Source of the DNA: Deltaproteobacteria bacterium
GTDB taxonomy: Bacteria; Myxococcota; Myxococcia; Myxococcales; 40CM-4-68-19
Direction: 5' to 3'
NCBI GenBank assembly: GCA_005879315.1
Contig: VBLC01000035.1
Location: 1-64,000 of the forward strand
DNA: 64,000 nucleotides
The notes below the pieces were generated by a model that was not told where the DNA came from, made no database searches, and saw nothing but the letters and a program-made list of their open reading frames with translations. A program made the position numbers and the translations under genes. The first letter of the stretch is position 1, and every line of letters starts with the position of its first letter. This document shows positions 17,814 to 32,273 of the stretch, one piece after another.

Positions 17814-18199
17814 GGCGCGACCCGCGGCGCGTCCGCCCAGAGCCCCTCCAGGTCGTAGTAGCTGCGCTCCTCCTGGTGGAAGACGTGCACGACGATGTCG
17901 CCGAAATCGAGCAGCACCCAGCGGCCGCCGCGCTGCCCCTCGGCGCCGATCAGCCGGCGCCCCTGCGCGACCAGCTCCTTCTCGACGCCTTCCGCGATGG
18001 CCTCGAGCTGGCGGTCGCTCGACCCCGAGCCGATGACGAGAAAGTCGGCGTACCCCGACGTTTCGCGCAGGTCGAGGATCAGCACCGCCTCGGCCTTTTT
18101 TTCCAGCGCGGCGCGGGCGGCGGCCACCGCCATGCGCTGCGAGTCATCGTCCACCGCTGGGCGGTGGGAGAGCGCCATCGGGGTCTGCGGGTTCTGCAT
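17810..18199 (-). CDS. rsfS: Ribosome silencing factor
   Basis: VAAARAALEKKAEAVLILDLRETSGYADFLVIGSGSSDRQLEAIAEGVE...GRWVLLDFGDIVVHVFHQEERSYYDLEGLW. Confidence 0.95.
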   Translation of the reverse strand: MQNPQTPMALSHRPAVDDDSQRMAVAAARAALEKKAEAVLILDLRETSGYADFLVIGSGSSDRQLEAIAEGVEKELVAQGRRLIGAEGQRGGRWVLLDFGDIVVHVFHQEERSYYDLEGLWADAPRVAP

Positions 18200-18219
18200 C
18201 CTTCTCTTTCCTCCTGACT

Positions 18220-19461
18220 TCATCTGCGGACCTGCCCCTCGCCGCGCACGACGAATCTCGTGCAGGTGAGCTCGCGCAGGCCCATCGGTCCATAGGCGTG
18301 GAGCTTGCTGGTGGAAATGCCGATCTCGGCGCCCAGCCCCAGCTCGCCGCCGTCGTTGAAGCGGCTGGAGGCGTTCCAGAGCACGCAGCTGGCGTCGACC
18401 TCGCGGAGGAAACGGTCCGCCAGTGTGCGGTCGCGGGTGCAGATGCTTTCGGTATGGCGGCTGCCGTAGCGGGCGATGTGGGCGATGGCCGCGTCGGGTC
18501 CGTCGACCACGGCGACGGCGATCTGGAGGTCGAGGAACTCGCGCCCGAAGTCGTCGGGCCCGGCGGCGATGGCGCCGACGTCCGCTCGCGCGGCGATCTG
18601 CAGGGCGCGCGAATCGCAGCGCAGCTCGACCCCCTCGGCGCGCAAGCCGCGGAGCAGCACCGGCAGCGCGGTCCCGGCGATGCGCGAGTCGACCAGGAGG
18701 CACTCGAGTGCATTGCACACTCCCGGGCGCTGCGTCTTGCCGTTGAGGAGCAGCTCCTTCGCCATCTCCACGTCCGCATCGGCCGCGACGTAGAGGTGGC
18801 AGACTCCCTGGTAGTGCTTGATCACCGGCACGCGCGATCGCTCGGAGATGAAGCGGATCAATCCGGGACCGCCGCGCGGGATGCAGAGATCGATCTTGTC
18901 CTCGAGCTGGAGCAGCTCATCGAGGATGGCGCGCTCCGGCGGCACCAGCTGGACCGCTTCGTCCTCGAAGCAGTCGACCAGGACCGAGTTGGATTCCAGG
19001 GCTTCGCTGCCTCCGCGCAGGAGCGCGGCGTTGCCGCTGCGCAGGCAGAGCGCGGCCGCTTCGGCGGTCACGTTCGGCCGCGATTCGTAGATCATGAGGA
19101 TGACGCCGAGCGGCGCGCGGACCCGCTCAACGCGCAGCCCGTTCGGGCGGGTGAAGGCCTCGACCACTTCGCCCACCGGGTCGGGGAGAGCGGCCACCTC
19201 TCGCAGCGACGAGGCGAGCGCGTCGATGCGCGCGCCGTCGAGCCGCAGCCGGTCGAGCATTGCCGCCGGCAGGTCTGTCCTCGCCTTGGCCATGTCGGCC
19301 GCGTTGGCGGCCTCGAGGTCCTTGCGCCGCAGCACGATCGCTTCCGCCGCTGCCCGCACCGCCTGCGCCCGCTCCTGCGAGCTGCTGCGGGCCAGCTTGC
19401 GCGCGGCGAGATGCGCCCGCTCGGCCAGCTCGCGCGCCGTGAGACGGTTCTCGACGCTCAC
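18220..19461 (-). CDS. proA: Gamma-glutamyl phosphate reductase
   Basis: [54 protein letters not shown] start in GTGA overlap with proB. Confidence 0.96.
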   Translation of the reverse strand: MSVENRLTARELAERAHLAARKLARSSSQERAQAVRAAAEAIVLRRKDLEAANAADMAKARTDLPAAMLDRLRLDGARIDALASSLREVAALPDPVGEVVEAFTRPNGLRVERVRAPLGVILMIYESRPNVTAEAAALCLRSGNAALLRGGSEALESNSVLVDCFEDEAVQLVPPERAILDELLQLEDKIDLCIPRGGPGLIRFISERSRVPVIKHYQGVCHLYVAADADVEMAKELLLNGKTQRPGVCNALECLLVDSRIAGTALPVLLRGLRAEGVELRCDSRALQIAARADVGAIAAGPDDFGREFLDLQIAVAVVDGPDAAIAHIARYGSRHTESICTRDRTLADRFLREVDASCVLWNASSRFNDGGELGLGAEIGISTSKLHAYGPMGLRELTCTRFVVRGEGQVRR

Positions 19462-20597
19462 GCCGTCACCACCAGATCGTCGCGATGGACGACGCAGTCG
19501 AGCAAGCGGTAGCCGAGCCGCGACTCGATCTCGGCGCTGCGCAGGCCGCAGATGCGCCGCACCTCGTCGGCAGAGTAGACCGCCAGGCCGCGCGCGAAGG
19601 CCTGGCCGTCGAGGGTGGCGATCTCCACCGGATCGCCGGAGAGGAAGGAGCCGAGCACCTCGCGCACGCCGCTGGGCAAGAGGCTCTTCTTGCCGTCGAT
19701 CAGCGCCGAGCGAGCGCCCTCGTCGACGCGGATTTCGCCGCGCGCTTTCAGATCGAGCATCCAGCGCTTGCGCAGCCGCTTGCGTTCACCCTGGGCGAGG
19801 ACGAGCGTGCCGATGTCCTCGCCTTCGAGGAGCCTGGTCAAGGCGCCCGGATGGCCGGGGATGATCGCGCAGGGAACTCCCGCCTCGCTCACTCGCCGCG
19901 CGGCGCGAAGCTTGGTGATCATGCCGCCCGTGCCGGTGCCGCCGGCGCTGTCCTTGGCGAGCCCCTCGACCTCCGCGGTGACCTTGGCGATCAGCGGAAT
20001 GCGCTCGGCCGCGGCGTTGCTGCGCGGGTCGGCGCTGTACACCCCGCCGGCGTCGGTGAGGATGACGAGCAGGTCGGCCTCGATCAGATCGACCACCATC
20101 GCCGCCAGCGCATCGTTGTCGCCGAACTTGATCTCCTCGACCGAGACGGTGTCGTTCTCGTTGATCACCGGCACGACGCCGCGGGCGAGCAGCTCGGCCA
20201 GCGCGCGGCGGGCGTTGAGATAGCGGCCGCGGTTGGCGATGTCCGCGTGGGTGAGCAGGACCTGGGCGCAGCGCAGCCCGCGCTCCTCCAGCTCGTCGTC
20301 GTAGAGGCGCATCAACCGGCTCTGGCCGACGGCCGCTGCCGCCTGCTTGAGCGCCATCTCCTTGGGCCGGCTGGCGAGAGCGAGCCGCTCCACCCCCAAC
20401 GCCACCGCGCCGCTGGAGACCACCACCGGAGTGCGACCCTGCGCCGCGCCGGCGATGTCGTCGCAGAGAGCGGCGAACCGCTGCCGATCGAGCTGCGCGC
20501 CCCCCGCCTTTCCGCCCGCCCCCGAGAGCACGGCCGAGCCGATTTTGATGACCGGCCTGCGGCAGCGGGCGAGAAAGGAGCGGGAGGAGTCCGTCAT
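19458..20597 (-). CDS. proB: Glutamate 5-kinase (with C-terminal PUA domain)
   Basis: [52 protein letters not shown]. Confidence 0.96.
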   Translation of the reverse strand: MTDSSRSFLARCRRPVIKIGSAVLSGAGGKAGGAQLDRQRFAALCDDIAGAAQGRTPVVVSSGAVALGVERLALASRPKEMALKQAAAAVGQSRLMRLYDDELEERGLRCAQVLLTHADIANRGRYLNARRALAELLARGVVPVINENDTVSVEEIKFGDNDALAAMVVDLIEADLLVILTDAGGVYSADPRSNAAAERIPLIAKVTAEVEGLAKDSAGGTGTGGMITKLRAARRVSEAGVPCAIIPGHPGALTRLLEGEDIGTLVLAQGERKRLRKRWMLDLKARGEIRVDEGARSALIDGKKSLLPSGVREVLGSFLSGDPVEIATLDGQAFARGLAVYSADEVRRICGLRSAEIESRLGYRLLDCVVHRDDLVVTA

Positions 20598-20649
20598 TCG
20601 TTTCTGCCACTGAAATGTAGCAAAGGCCGGCCCCGCGCGCGCGTCTGGC

Positions 20650-22368
20650 GTGTTACAACCCGTCGTCTCGGGAGGCAGGACGGCTACGCGAGAAGAACTC
20701 TTCGGAAACACGGCAGGTCTGAAGGCGAGCCAGAGCAGGCGCCTGCTCGCCACCTACCGGCGCAGGGTGCAGCAGCACGAGCTCGTCTCCGCCGAGCTCG
20801 CGCGGCACCTGACTGAGCTGTCCCGGGAAGTCGGCCGCCAGCTGGGCGTGCTCCTCACCCGCCGTGGCGAAGTGGAGCAGGTCATCGTCGGAGATGCGCG
20901 CCAGCTGCTCTTGCCCGACATCGGCCGCGCCCGCGCCGCCCAGAGCCGCCTCCGCGGTCTGCGGCTGGTCCACACGCACCTGAAGGATGAGCCCCTCACC
21001 CGCGACGACCTGACCGACCTCGTGCTCTTGCGGCTCGATGCAGTGGCGGCGGTGGTGTCGCGCGAGGACGGGCTGCCCGGCAAGGTGTACCTGGCCACCC
21101 TGCTGCCTTGGAACGCGGCGAGCGAGCTCTACCAGCAACGCGAGTCGCCCAGCTTGTACGAGCTCGATTTCGACGCCCAGGCGCAGGTGGCGGCTCTCGA
21201 GCAGGAGATGGCCCGCGCCGCGCCGCTGCGCGAAGTGGGCGTGCAGGGGCGAGCCATCCTCATCGGCGTGCACAAGGGGGATCGCGAGGCCGCCGAGGCT
21301 TCGCTCGCCGAGCTGTGCGAGCTGGCCCGCAGCGCGGGCGTGGAGGTGCTCGACAACGTCCTGCAGGGCCGGCGCGCGATCGATCCGCGCACGGTGGTGG
21401 GCGAGGGGAAGCTGCAGGAGATCCTGGTGCGCTCGATGGCGCTCGGCGCGGACCTGCTGCTCTTCGACCGCGACTTGACTCCCTCGCAGGCGCGCCACAT
21501 CGGCGAGGAGACGGCGCTCAAGATCCTCGATCGCACCCAGCTCATCCTCGACATCTTCGCCCAGCGCGCGCAAAGCGCGGATGGCAAGCTGCAGGTGGAG
21601 CTGGCCCAGCTCAGGTACCGGCTGCCGCGGCTGGTAGGGAAGGACGATTCGCTCTCGCGTCTGGCGGGCGGCATCGGCGGGCGAGGCCCGGGCGAGACGA
21701 AGCTCGAAGTCGATCGCCGCCGCGCGCGCGATCGCATCGGGGTCCTGGAGGAGCGCATCGATCGGCTCTCGGCCGATCGGGCCACGCGGCGGCGGCAGCG
21801 CAGCCGCGCCGGCGTACCGGTCATTTCCATCGTCGGCTACACCAACGCGGGCAAGAGCACGCTGCTCAATGCGCTCACCGAGGCGGAGGTGCTCGCCTCG
21901 CCGCGGCTCTTTGCGACGCTCGATCCGACCTCGCGGCGGCTGCGCTTTCCGCGGCAGCGCGAAGTGATCGTCACCGACACCGTGGGGTTCATCCGCGATC
22001 TGCCGCGCGACCTGCTCGCGGCCTTCCGCGCCACGCTCGAGGAGCTGGAGGAGGCCGATCTGCTCCTGCACGTCGTCGACGCCAGCGACCCGCGCCAAGA
22101 CGAGCAGGCGGAGGCCGTCGAGCGGGTGCTCTCGACGCTCGACCTCTCCCGCACGCCGCGGCTCCTGGTCTTCAACAAGGTGGACCGCGCGCCGCAGGCG
22201 GCGCAGGCGCTGGCCCATGCGGCCGGCGGCGTCGCGGTGTCGGCGCTGACCGGCCAAGGGTTGCCGCAGCTGATCGCGCGATGCGAGGAAGTCCTCTGGC
22301 AGCGCGGGAAGGTGCTCCCGCCCGGCGCCGAGCCGGAGTTCGCGCGGCCGCGAATCCCACCTGTGTAG
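20650..22368 (+). CDS. hflX: GTPase HflX
   Basis: GEGKLQEIL, GGRGPGETKLEVDRRRARDRI, ISIVGYTNAGKSTLLNALT, VTDTVGFIRDLP. Confidence 0.95.
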   Translation: MLQPVVSGGRTATREELFGNTAGLKASQSRRLLATYRRRVQQHELVSAELARHLTELSREVGRQLGVLLTRRGEVEQVIVGDARQLLLPDIGRARAAQSRLRGLRLVHTHLKDEPLTRDDLTDLVLLRLDAVAAVVSREDGLPGKVYLATLLPWNAASELYQQRESPSLYELDFDAQAQVAALEQEMARAAPLREVGVQGRAILIGVHKGDREAAEASLAELCELARSAGVEVLDNVLQGRRAIDPRTVVGEGKLQEILVRSMALGADLLLFDRDLTPSQARHIGEETALKILDRTQLILDIFAQRAQSADGKLQVELAQLRYRLPRLVGKDDSLSRLAGGIGGRGPGETKLEVDRRRARDRIGVLEERIDRLSADRATRRRQRSRAGVPVISIVGYTNAGKSTLLNALTEAEVLASPRLFATLDPTSRRLRFPRQREVIVTDTVGFIRDLPRDLLAAFRATLEELEEADLLLHVVDASDPRQDEQAEAVERVLSTLDLSRTPRLLVFNKVDRAPQAAQALAHAAGGVAVSALTGQGLPQLIARCEEVLWQRGKVLPPGAEPEFARPRIPPV

Positions 22369-22382
22369 AGGAGCAGCCGCAA

Positions 22383-22784
22383 GTGTCGTTCCGCAGCGCG
22401 CTCGATCTCCTGCTCGCGGTTCTCCCACGCCCGCGCAAGGCGCTGCCCCCCGACGACTCCTCCCGCTTGTGGAACTGGCTCGAGGCCAACGGCGAGATCG
22501 TCTTTCCGCTGCTCGGCCTCGCCATCGCCGCGCTGCTCTTCTTCGGCATCCGTCACGGCATGAGGAGCAGCACCGACCAGCTGCGCGAGAAAGAGGAGCG
22601 CAAGGAGGCCATCGTCCGCATGATGCGCGCCAAGCTGCTGCTCAGCGCCGAGACGGTCGCCGCCGGCCTTCAGATCGACAAGTTCCTCGCCGCCTCCCTC
22701 CTCGACGAGCTCGTCCGCGAGGGCAAGCTGGTCGAGCAGCGGCTGACGGGCGGCATCGCCAGCTACCGCCTCAAGGGTCTGTAG
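22383..22784 (+). CDS. Small single-TM protein with C-terminal winged-helix-like region
   Basis: GTG start; TM segment IVFPLLGLAIAALLFFGI followed by LQIDKFLAASLLDELVREGKLVEQRLTGGIASYRL. Confidence 0.55.
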   Translation: MSFRSALDLLLAVLPRPRKALPPDDSSRLWNWLEANGEIVFPLLGLAIAALLFFGIRHGMRSSTDQLREKEERKEAIVRMMRAKLLLSAETVAAGLQIDKFLAASLLDELVREGKLVEQRLTGGIASYRLKGL

Positions 22785-22795
22785 AAGCACAGGCG

Positions 22796-22828
22796 TAGCC
22801 GCTCTGCCGCCTGCGGCGGCCGCGGCTA
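22796..22828. terminator. Hairpin in convergent intergenic gap, candidate bidirectional terminator
   Basis: TAGCCGC-TCT-GCCGCC-TGC-GGCGGC-C-GCGGCTA, 13 stem pairs. Confidence 0.45.
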
Positions 22829-23401
22829 ACGTCCCATTGCGCGGATGACGCGGTCGCGCAGTTCTCCGATGGCATCGGCGAGCGCCTCGCGCACTTTGTC
22901 GATCGCCTCCACGCAAGGCGCCGAACGAGCATGGCCCGTCACCGTCCCGCGCCAGACCACCGTCCCGCCGCGCGAGAGCGCCGCGTCCAGCACCACTGCG
23001 GCGTTGCCGTTCCCGCTGTTGAAGAGGCTGGCGCGCGGCTCGTTGAGCGAAGGCGCGTCCTCGGGCATGTCTTCCACAGGCCTGTCGCTCCGGCGCAGGC
23101 CGCCGACGTTCTCCAGACCCATGGCCGCCTCGCGCAACGTCACCGTCAGCGTCCACGGCGCGTGCTCGTCCAGCGTCGCGGTTGCGCCCGCCTCCGAGAA
23201 AGACGACACCAGCGCCTTGTGCGCCCGCAGCGCCAGGTCGCGCGAGAGCTGACCGCAGCCGATTCCCGGTGTCTGCCGCAAGTCCGTGGGCGGCGGCAGC
23301 CCCAGCGTCATTCCTTGCAGGGCGCGAGGATTGACCGGCCGCTGCGCCGCGCCCGGGACGCAGCCGAGCAGCGCCAAGAGCCACAGCGCGCGACGCCCCA
23401 T
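22826..23401 (-). CDS. Hypothetical lipoprotein
   Basis: MGRRALWLLALLGCVPG signal/lipobox; about 190 aa. Confidence 0.6.
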   Translation of the reverse strand: MGRRALWLLALLGCVPGAAQRPVNPRALQGMTLGLPPPTDLRQTPGIGCGQLSRDLALRAHKALVSSFSEAGATATLDEHAPWTLTVTLREAAMGLENVGGLRRSDRPVEDMPEDAPSLNEPRASLFNSGNGNAAVVLDAALSRGGTVVWRGTVTGHARSAPCVEAIDKVREALADAIGELRDRVIRAMGR

Positions 23402-23411
23402 CGGGCGCTCC

Positions 23412-24860
<1,449 letters not shown>

Positions 24861-24880
24861 GATCTCCAGCTCCTTTTGCG

Positions 24881-28040
<3,160 letters not shown>

Positions 28041-28041
<1 letters not shown>

Positions 28042-28202
28042 TGACTTCCGAAAAGAAAGTGGTGCAGCGCTACCCGCCGCCCGCCGAGGACGAGCCGCCG
28101 GCGCCATCCTTCCGGCAGGCGCTTGTGGGGTACGGATCGATCCTCGCCGCGCTGGTGCTGATCGGCGTGCTCATCGGCCTCTTGATGAGGGTGCTGCGGT
28201 AG
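28041..28202 (+). CDS. Small single-TM protein
   Basis: MTSEKKVVQRYPPPAEDEPPAPSFRQALVGYGSILAALVLIGVLIGLLMRVLR; TGATG overlap with upstream gene. Confidence 0.5.
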
Positions 28203-28205
28203 GCT

Positions 28206-28538
28206 TCAGCGCCAGCGTTCCCGCTCGAGCCAGGCGAACCTGCGCCGGATCTGCTCGCGGCGCCAGGAGTACCAGCGGTCGAAACGTGCGCGCGCCCAGG
28301 GGGAGCCGTCCCAGAAGGCGAAGAATCGGTCGCGCGTCTCTTCGAGCCGGAGCAGCTGGCGCTGCTCTTCCCAGCGGGCGCGGCCGAAACGCTCGCGCTC
28401 GTCGCCGTGGTGGCGGTAGCGAGACTCGCCGCCGCGATGGTCGGAGTACTCTTCACCGTCGCGTTCGTGCGCCGAGGCAGGGAGGGCGCCGAGAACGATT
28501 GCGGCGGCGGCGATCAAGGGACCTGCGATGCGGGCCAT
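28206..28538 (-). CDS. Secreted Arg/Trp-rich hypothetical protein
   Basis: Signal peptide MARIAGPLIAAAAIVLGALPASAHE. Confidence 0.55.
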   Translation of the reverse strand: MARIAGPLIAAAAIVLGALPASAHERDGEEYSDHRGGESRYRHHGDERERFGRARWEEQRQLLRLEETRDRFFAFWDGSPWARARFDRWYSWRREQIRRRFAWLERERWR

Positions 28539-28604
28539 GGTGTTCTCCGTCTCCTGGAGATCGGACGGCCGCGCTGGCGGGAAGATTCAAACGAGATTCC
28601 CTGC

Positions 28605-29981
28605 TCAGAACACCGTCGGCTTGGCGTCCGCCGCCAGCGGGCTCGCGTAAGGCTTGCCCTTCGTCGCCTTGGCAAGCTCCGCCTTCGCCGCCTGCACCGA
28701 GGCCGGGTCCTGGAGCAGATCGACCAGCGACGCCGCCAGCACTTTCGAGGCCACCAGCATCCCCTTGCCGCCCGTCGGATGCGCTGCGCAGGCGGTCTGC
28801 GCCCAGTGATGCGCCGCCGTTCCGATCGGCCGCGCCGCGACGCGCAGCTCGGCGAGCGGCGCCGCGGCGCTCACCTCGCCGATATCGGACGAGGCGGTGC
28901 TCCCCTTCCCTCGGCCGAAGGGCGCGACGGCGGAGTCCATCCCCGCCTGCTCCATCCCCAGCTCTTTCTGCAGCGCCTTGGCAAAGGCGACGTCGCTCTC
29001 GTCCCAGCGAGGGGCGCCAACCCGCTCGAGCTCCTTCTGCATCAGCCTGCCGAGCACCTCATTGCCGATCGGGTTGCGCACCGAAGCCAGCACCGAAACC
29101 TTGGCGCGCGTCTCCGTGGCGAGCGCAGCGCCGTCGGCCGCCTTGCGCATGCGGCCGATCATCTCCTCCACGTTGCTCATGTTTGCGTCGCGCAGCCACA
29201 TCTGCAGCTTGGCGTACTCGGGGATGACGTTGGCCACCACGCCGCCGTTCTTGATGACGCGGTGGATGCGCGCGGTGGGCAAGATGTGCTCGCGCATCAG
29301 CGCCATGGAGTGCTCGAAGACCTCGAGCGCATCGAGCGCGCTGCGGCCCAGCCAGGGGGAAGCTGCGGCGTGCGAAGTCTTGCCGAAGAACTCGACATCA
29401 GTGGCGGTGAGCGCCGTGCGCTTGCCGGGATCGATCTCGTTGTTGTCGTCGGGATGCCAAGAGAGGACCGCGTCGGTGTCCTTGAACGCGCCCGCCATGA
29501 TCATGAAGGTCTTGCCGATGAGGATCTCCTCGGCGGGCGTGCCGAAGATCTGGATCGTGCCGGGAAGCTTGCGCTCGATGCGCGCGCGGTTGGCCGCGAC
29601 TCCGGCGGCGACGGCGGCGGTGCCGAGCAGGTTGTGCCCGCAGCCGTGGCCGGGCGCGCCGGCAGCGGTGGGCGCCTTGGATGACTCGCCGGCTTTCTGC
29701 GACAGCTCGGGAAGCGCATCGTATTCGGCCAGCACCGCCACGACCGGCGAGCCCGAGCCGGCCGTCGCGACGAAGGCGGTGGGCAATTGCCCCACGCCGC
29801 GCTGCACCTTGAAGCCCTCTTTCTCCAGCAGGTCCTCGAGGTACGCGGCCGAGCGCTTCTCTTGAAGCCCGGTCTCGGCGAACTCCCAGATCTGCCGCGA
29901 GACCTGCTCCCAGCGCTGCCGACCCTGATCGAGATAGGCGTCGGTCGACGCGGCCTGCGCGAGGAGAAGCGCGACGATCAT
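28605..29981 (-). CDS. M20 family amidohydrolase/peptidase (AbgB-like)
   Basis: VVAVLAEYDALPELSQKAG...GAPGHGCGHNLLGTAAVAAG...SWHPDDNNEIDPG...FFGKTSHAAASPWLGRSALDA. Confidence 0.88.
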   Translation of the reverse strand: MIVALLLAQAASTDAYLDQGRQRWEQVSRQIWEFAETGLQEKRSAAYLEDLLEKEGFKVQRGVGQLPTAFVATAGSGSPVVAVLAEYDALPELSQKAGESSKAPTAAGAPGHGCGHNLLGTAAVAAGVAANRARIERKLPGTIQIFGTPAEEILIGKTFMIMAGAFKDTDAVLSWHPDDNNEIDPGKRTALTATDVEFFGKTSHAAASPWLGRSALDALEVFEHSMALMREHILPTARIHRVIKNGGVVANVIPEYAKLQMWLRDANMSNVEEMIGRMRKAADGAALATETRAKVSVLASVRNPIGNEVLGRLMQKELERVGAPRWDESDVAFAKALQKELGMEQAGMDSAVAPFGRGKGSTASSDIGEVSAAAPLAELRVAARPIGTAAHHWAQTACAAHPTGGKGMLVASKVLAASLVDLLQDPASVQAAKAELAKATKGKPYASPLAADAKPTVF

Positions 29982-30709
29982 CAAGGGTCCTCCACCAGCC
30001 GCCGGTGCACCTCCACCAGCGCGCGCGAGGCCGCCGCGAAGATGCGGTCGCCCAGGCTGCTGTTGGAGAGCGAGGGATCGGACCCGACGCGGCCGTCGGG
30101 ATAGCGCTGGCGGAAGTCCTGCGCGCTCCAGGCGACCATCTGCTGGACCGGCTCGAAGCGCTCCATCGGCGGCAGGTCGATGACCGCGCGCGGGTAGAAG
30201 CGTCGCACCACCGAGAGCTCTCCCGGGGTGGCGTGGTGGCCCTCGCGGGCGCCGAACATCTCCAGCAGGATCGAGCGTACTTCGGGCAGCTCGTACCATT
30301 GCACCGACAGGCAGCGCGCGTCGGAGATCTGCGCGTGCACCTGCGCGCAGGCGGCGGTGAGAATTTCCTTCGAGGCGTGGTGGCCGTTGACGAGGAGGAA
30401 GCGGCGAAAGCCCTGGCTGGCCAGGCTCTCGATGGCGTCGGCCACCGCCGCGAGCAGCGTCGCGGGCTTGAGAGAGATGGTCCCGGGAAACGCGCCGTGC
30501 AGTTGCGAGACGCCGAAGGGGAGGGGCGGGGCCACCGCCGCGCGCCGCTCCTCGCCCAGCTCGTTGGCCAGCTCCTCGGCGATGACCAGATCGGTGCCGA
30601 GCGGGCCGCTCGGCCCGTGCTGCTCGGTGCTGCCGACGGGGATGACCACGTCGCTGCGCTTCTCCAGGTATTCCTCGACGTCCTGCCAGAGCGCCAGCTT
30701 GAGCAGCAC
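29981..30709 (-). CDS. Creatininase family protein
   Basis: VVIPVGSTEQHGPSGPLGTDLVIAEELA...FLLVNGHHAS...EGHHATPGELSVV. Confidence 0.88.
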   Translation of the reverse strand: MLLKLALWQDVEEYLEKRSDVVIPVGSTEQHGPSGPLGTDLVIAEELANELGEERRAAVAPPLPFGVSQLHGAFPGTISLKPATLLAAVADAIESLASQGFRRFLLVNGHHASKEILTAACAQVHAQISDARCLSVQWYELPEVRSILLEMFGAREGHHATPGELSVVRRFYPRAVIDLPPMERFEPVQQMVAWSAQDFRQRYPDGRVGSDPSLSNSSLGDRIFAAASRALVEVHRRLVEDP

Positions 30710-30747
30710 GGCGCGCACTCTACCGCAAGGCAAGGCCGATCGATGCT

Positions 30748-31461
30748 ATGCAGCGGTCGATGCTGGTGCCGCACCGCTGGCCGGGACGACCGCTGCGGGC
30801 GTCGCTGCTCGAGCGGCCCAACCGCTTCCTCGCGCTCTGCAAGATCGGCCGCGCGACGGTCGAGGCCCACGTGCCCGACCGCGGCCGCTGTCTCGATCTG
30901 CTCGTGCCGGGTCAGGAGCTGACGCTGGTCGAGGCGGGCGGTCCCTTGCGCCGGACGCGTCACACGGTGCTGCTGGCGCGCTCCAGGCTGTCGCCGCGGA
31001 CCTGGGTCGGGCTCGATCCGGGCGGGGCCCCGCGGCTGGTGGCCGAAGCGCTGCGCCGCGAGCTCTTGCCGCCGCTCGCAGGGCTGCGCGCCGCGCGCAG
31101 CGAGATCGCCGTCCGGCAGAGCCGGATCGATCTGCTTCTCTCCGGCGGAGTCCTCTGCGAAGTGAAGAGCGTCGGCGCAGCCCGCGACGGCGTGGCGCTC
31201 TTTCCCGACGCGCCCACCTCGCGCGGCCTGCGCCACCTTCTCTTGCTCTCGGCGCTGGCGCGCCGCGGCCGCCGCTGCGCCCTGGTCTTCTGCACCCAGC
31301 GAGGCGACGTGCGCGCGGTGGCGCCCGACGAGCGGATCGATCCCGCCTTCGCCGGCGCGCTGCGCTTCGCCAGCCGCTCCGGCGTGCAGATTCTCGCTTT
31401 GCGCTGCTCAGCCCACCCGCGGGGCATGGATCTTCTCGGCGAAGTTCCGGTATTGCTCTGA
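30748..31461 (+). CDS. sfsA: SfsA family DNA/RNA nuclease
   Basis: ERPNRFLALCKIGRATVEAHVPDRGRCLDLL...VCEVKS-like GGVLCEVKSVGAARDGVALFPDAPTSRGLRHLLLL. Confidence 0.9.
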   Translation: MQRSMLVPHRWPGRPLRASLLERPNRFLALCKIGRATVEAHVPDRGRCLDLLVPGQELTLVEAGGPLRRTRHTVLLARSRLSPRTWVGLDPGGAPRLVAEALRRELLPPLAGLRAARSEIAVRQSRIDLLLSGGVLCEVKSVGAARDGVALFPDAPTSRGLRHLLLLSALARRGRRCALVFCTQRGDVRAVAPDERIDPAFAGALRFASRSGVQILALRCSAHPRGMDLLGEVPVLL

Positions 31462-31467
31462 GTGCCC

Positions 31468-32217
31468 ATGGAATCGCTGCCCCTCGTCGTCCCCATCCGC
31501 TTCTCCGGCGGAGGTCTGACCATGCAGACCACCACCAGCCGGATGGGCATGACCGGCGCTTTCGTGCGCTGCCTGGTGGGGCCGAAGCAGGGCGCGGAGG
31601 TGGCGCTGGAGATCACCTTGCCGGGTGGCGCGCCCGCGGTGCCGCTGCGCGGGACCGTCATCGAGACGGTGCCGATCGGCAGCAAAGGAAAGGAAGCGGG
31701 CTTCTGGGTGCAATTCGCCTCGAGCGACAGCGCCATCGAGAGCTTCCTGGTGAAGAAGGGCGGGCTGCAGCTCGCCCGGCCTCCGCCGCCCTCCGCCGCG
31801 CCACCCTCCGCCGCCGCGGCGCCCTCGGCCGTCGCTGCGCCACCCCCCGCTGCTGCGCCGGCCCCTCCTGCGATCGAGCCGCCGCGCTCGCGCGTCTTTC
31901 CCCGGTTGCGCACGCGGCTGCGGGTGAGCTGGGCAACGGCGCGCGAATTCCTCGTCGCCTATTCGGACAACATCAGTCTGGGCGGCGTCTTCATCGCCAC
32001 GGACAAACCCCCGGCGATGGGCGAGGTCGTCGAGCTCTCCCTCGATCTGCCCGACGGCGAGGCCCCCGCCCGGACGCACGCGCAGGTCATCCAGCGCACC
32101 ACCGCCGACGAGGCCAAGCGCGCCGGACGCACCGCCGGCGCAGGCCTTCAGTTCATCGGCGGGGACGACGAGTTCCGCCGCCGGCTCGACGCCTGCATCG
32201 ACAATCTATTGAAGTAG
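31468..32217 (+). CDS. PilZ domain protein (TIGR02266-like), degenerate N-terminal plus canonical C-terminal PilZ
   Basis: RLRTRLRVSW...YSDNISLGGVFIATDKPPAMGEVVELSLDLPDG; Pro/Ala linker. Confidence 0.82.
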   Translation: MESLPLVVPIRFSGGGLTMQTTTSRMGMTGAFVRCLVGPKQGAEVALEITLPGGAPAVPLRGTVIETVPIGSKGKEAGFWVQFASSDSAIESFLVKKGGLQLARPPPPSAAPPSAAAAPSAVAAPPPAAAPAPPAIEPPRSRVFPRLRTRLRVSWATAREFLVAYSDNISLGGVFIATDKPPAMGEVVELSLDLPDGEAPARTHAQVIQRTTADEAKRAGRTAGAGLQFIGGDDEFRRRLDACIDNLLK

Positions 32218-32273
32218 GCGCGCGTTGCTCACATTCATTTCTGCGCCGGGGCGGTTATGCTTGAGCCGCCCCC

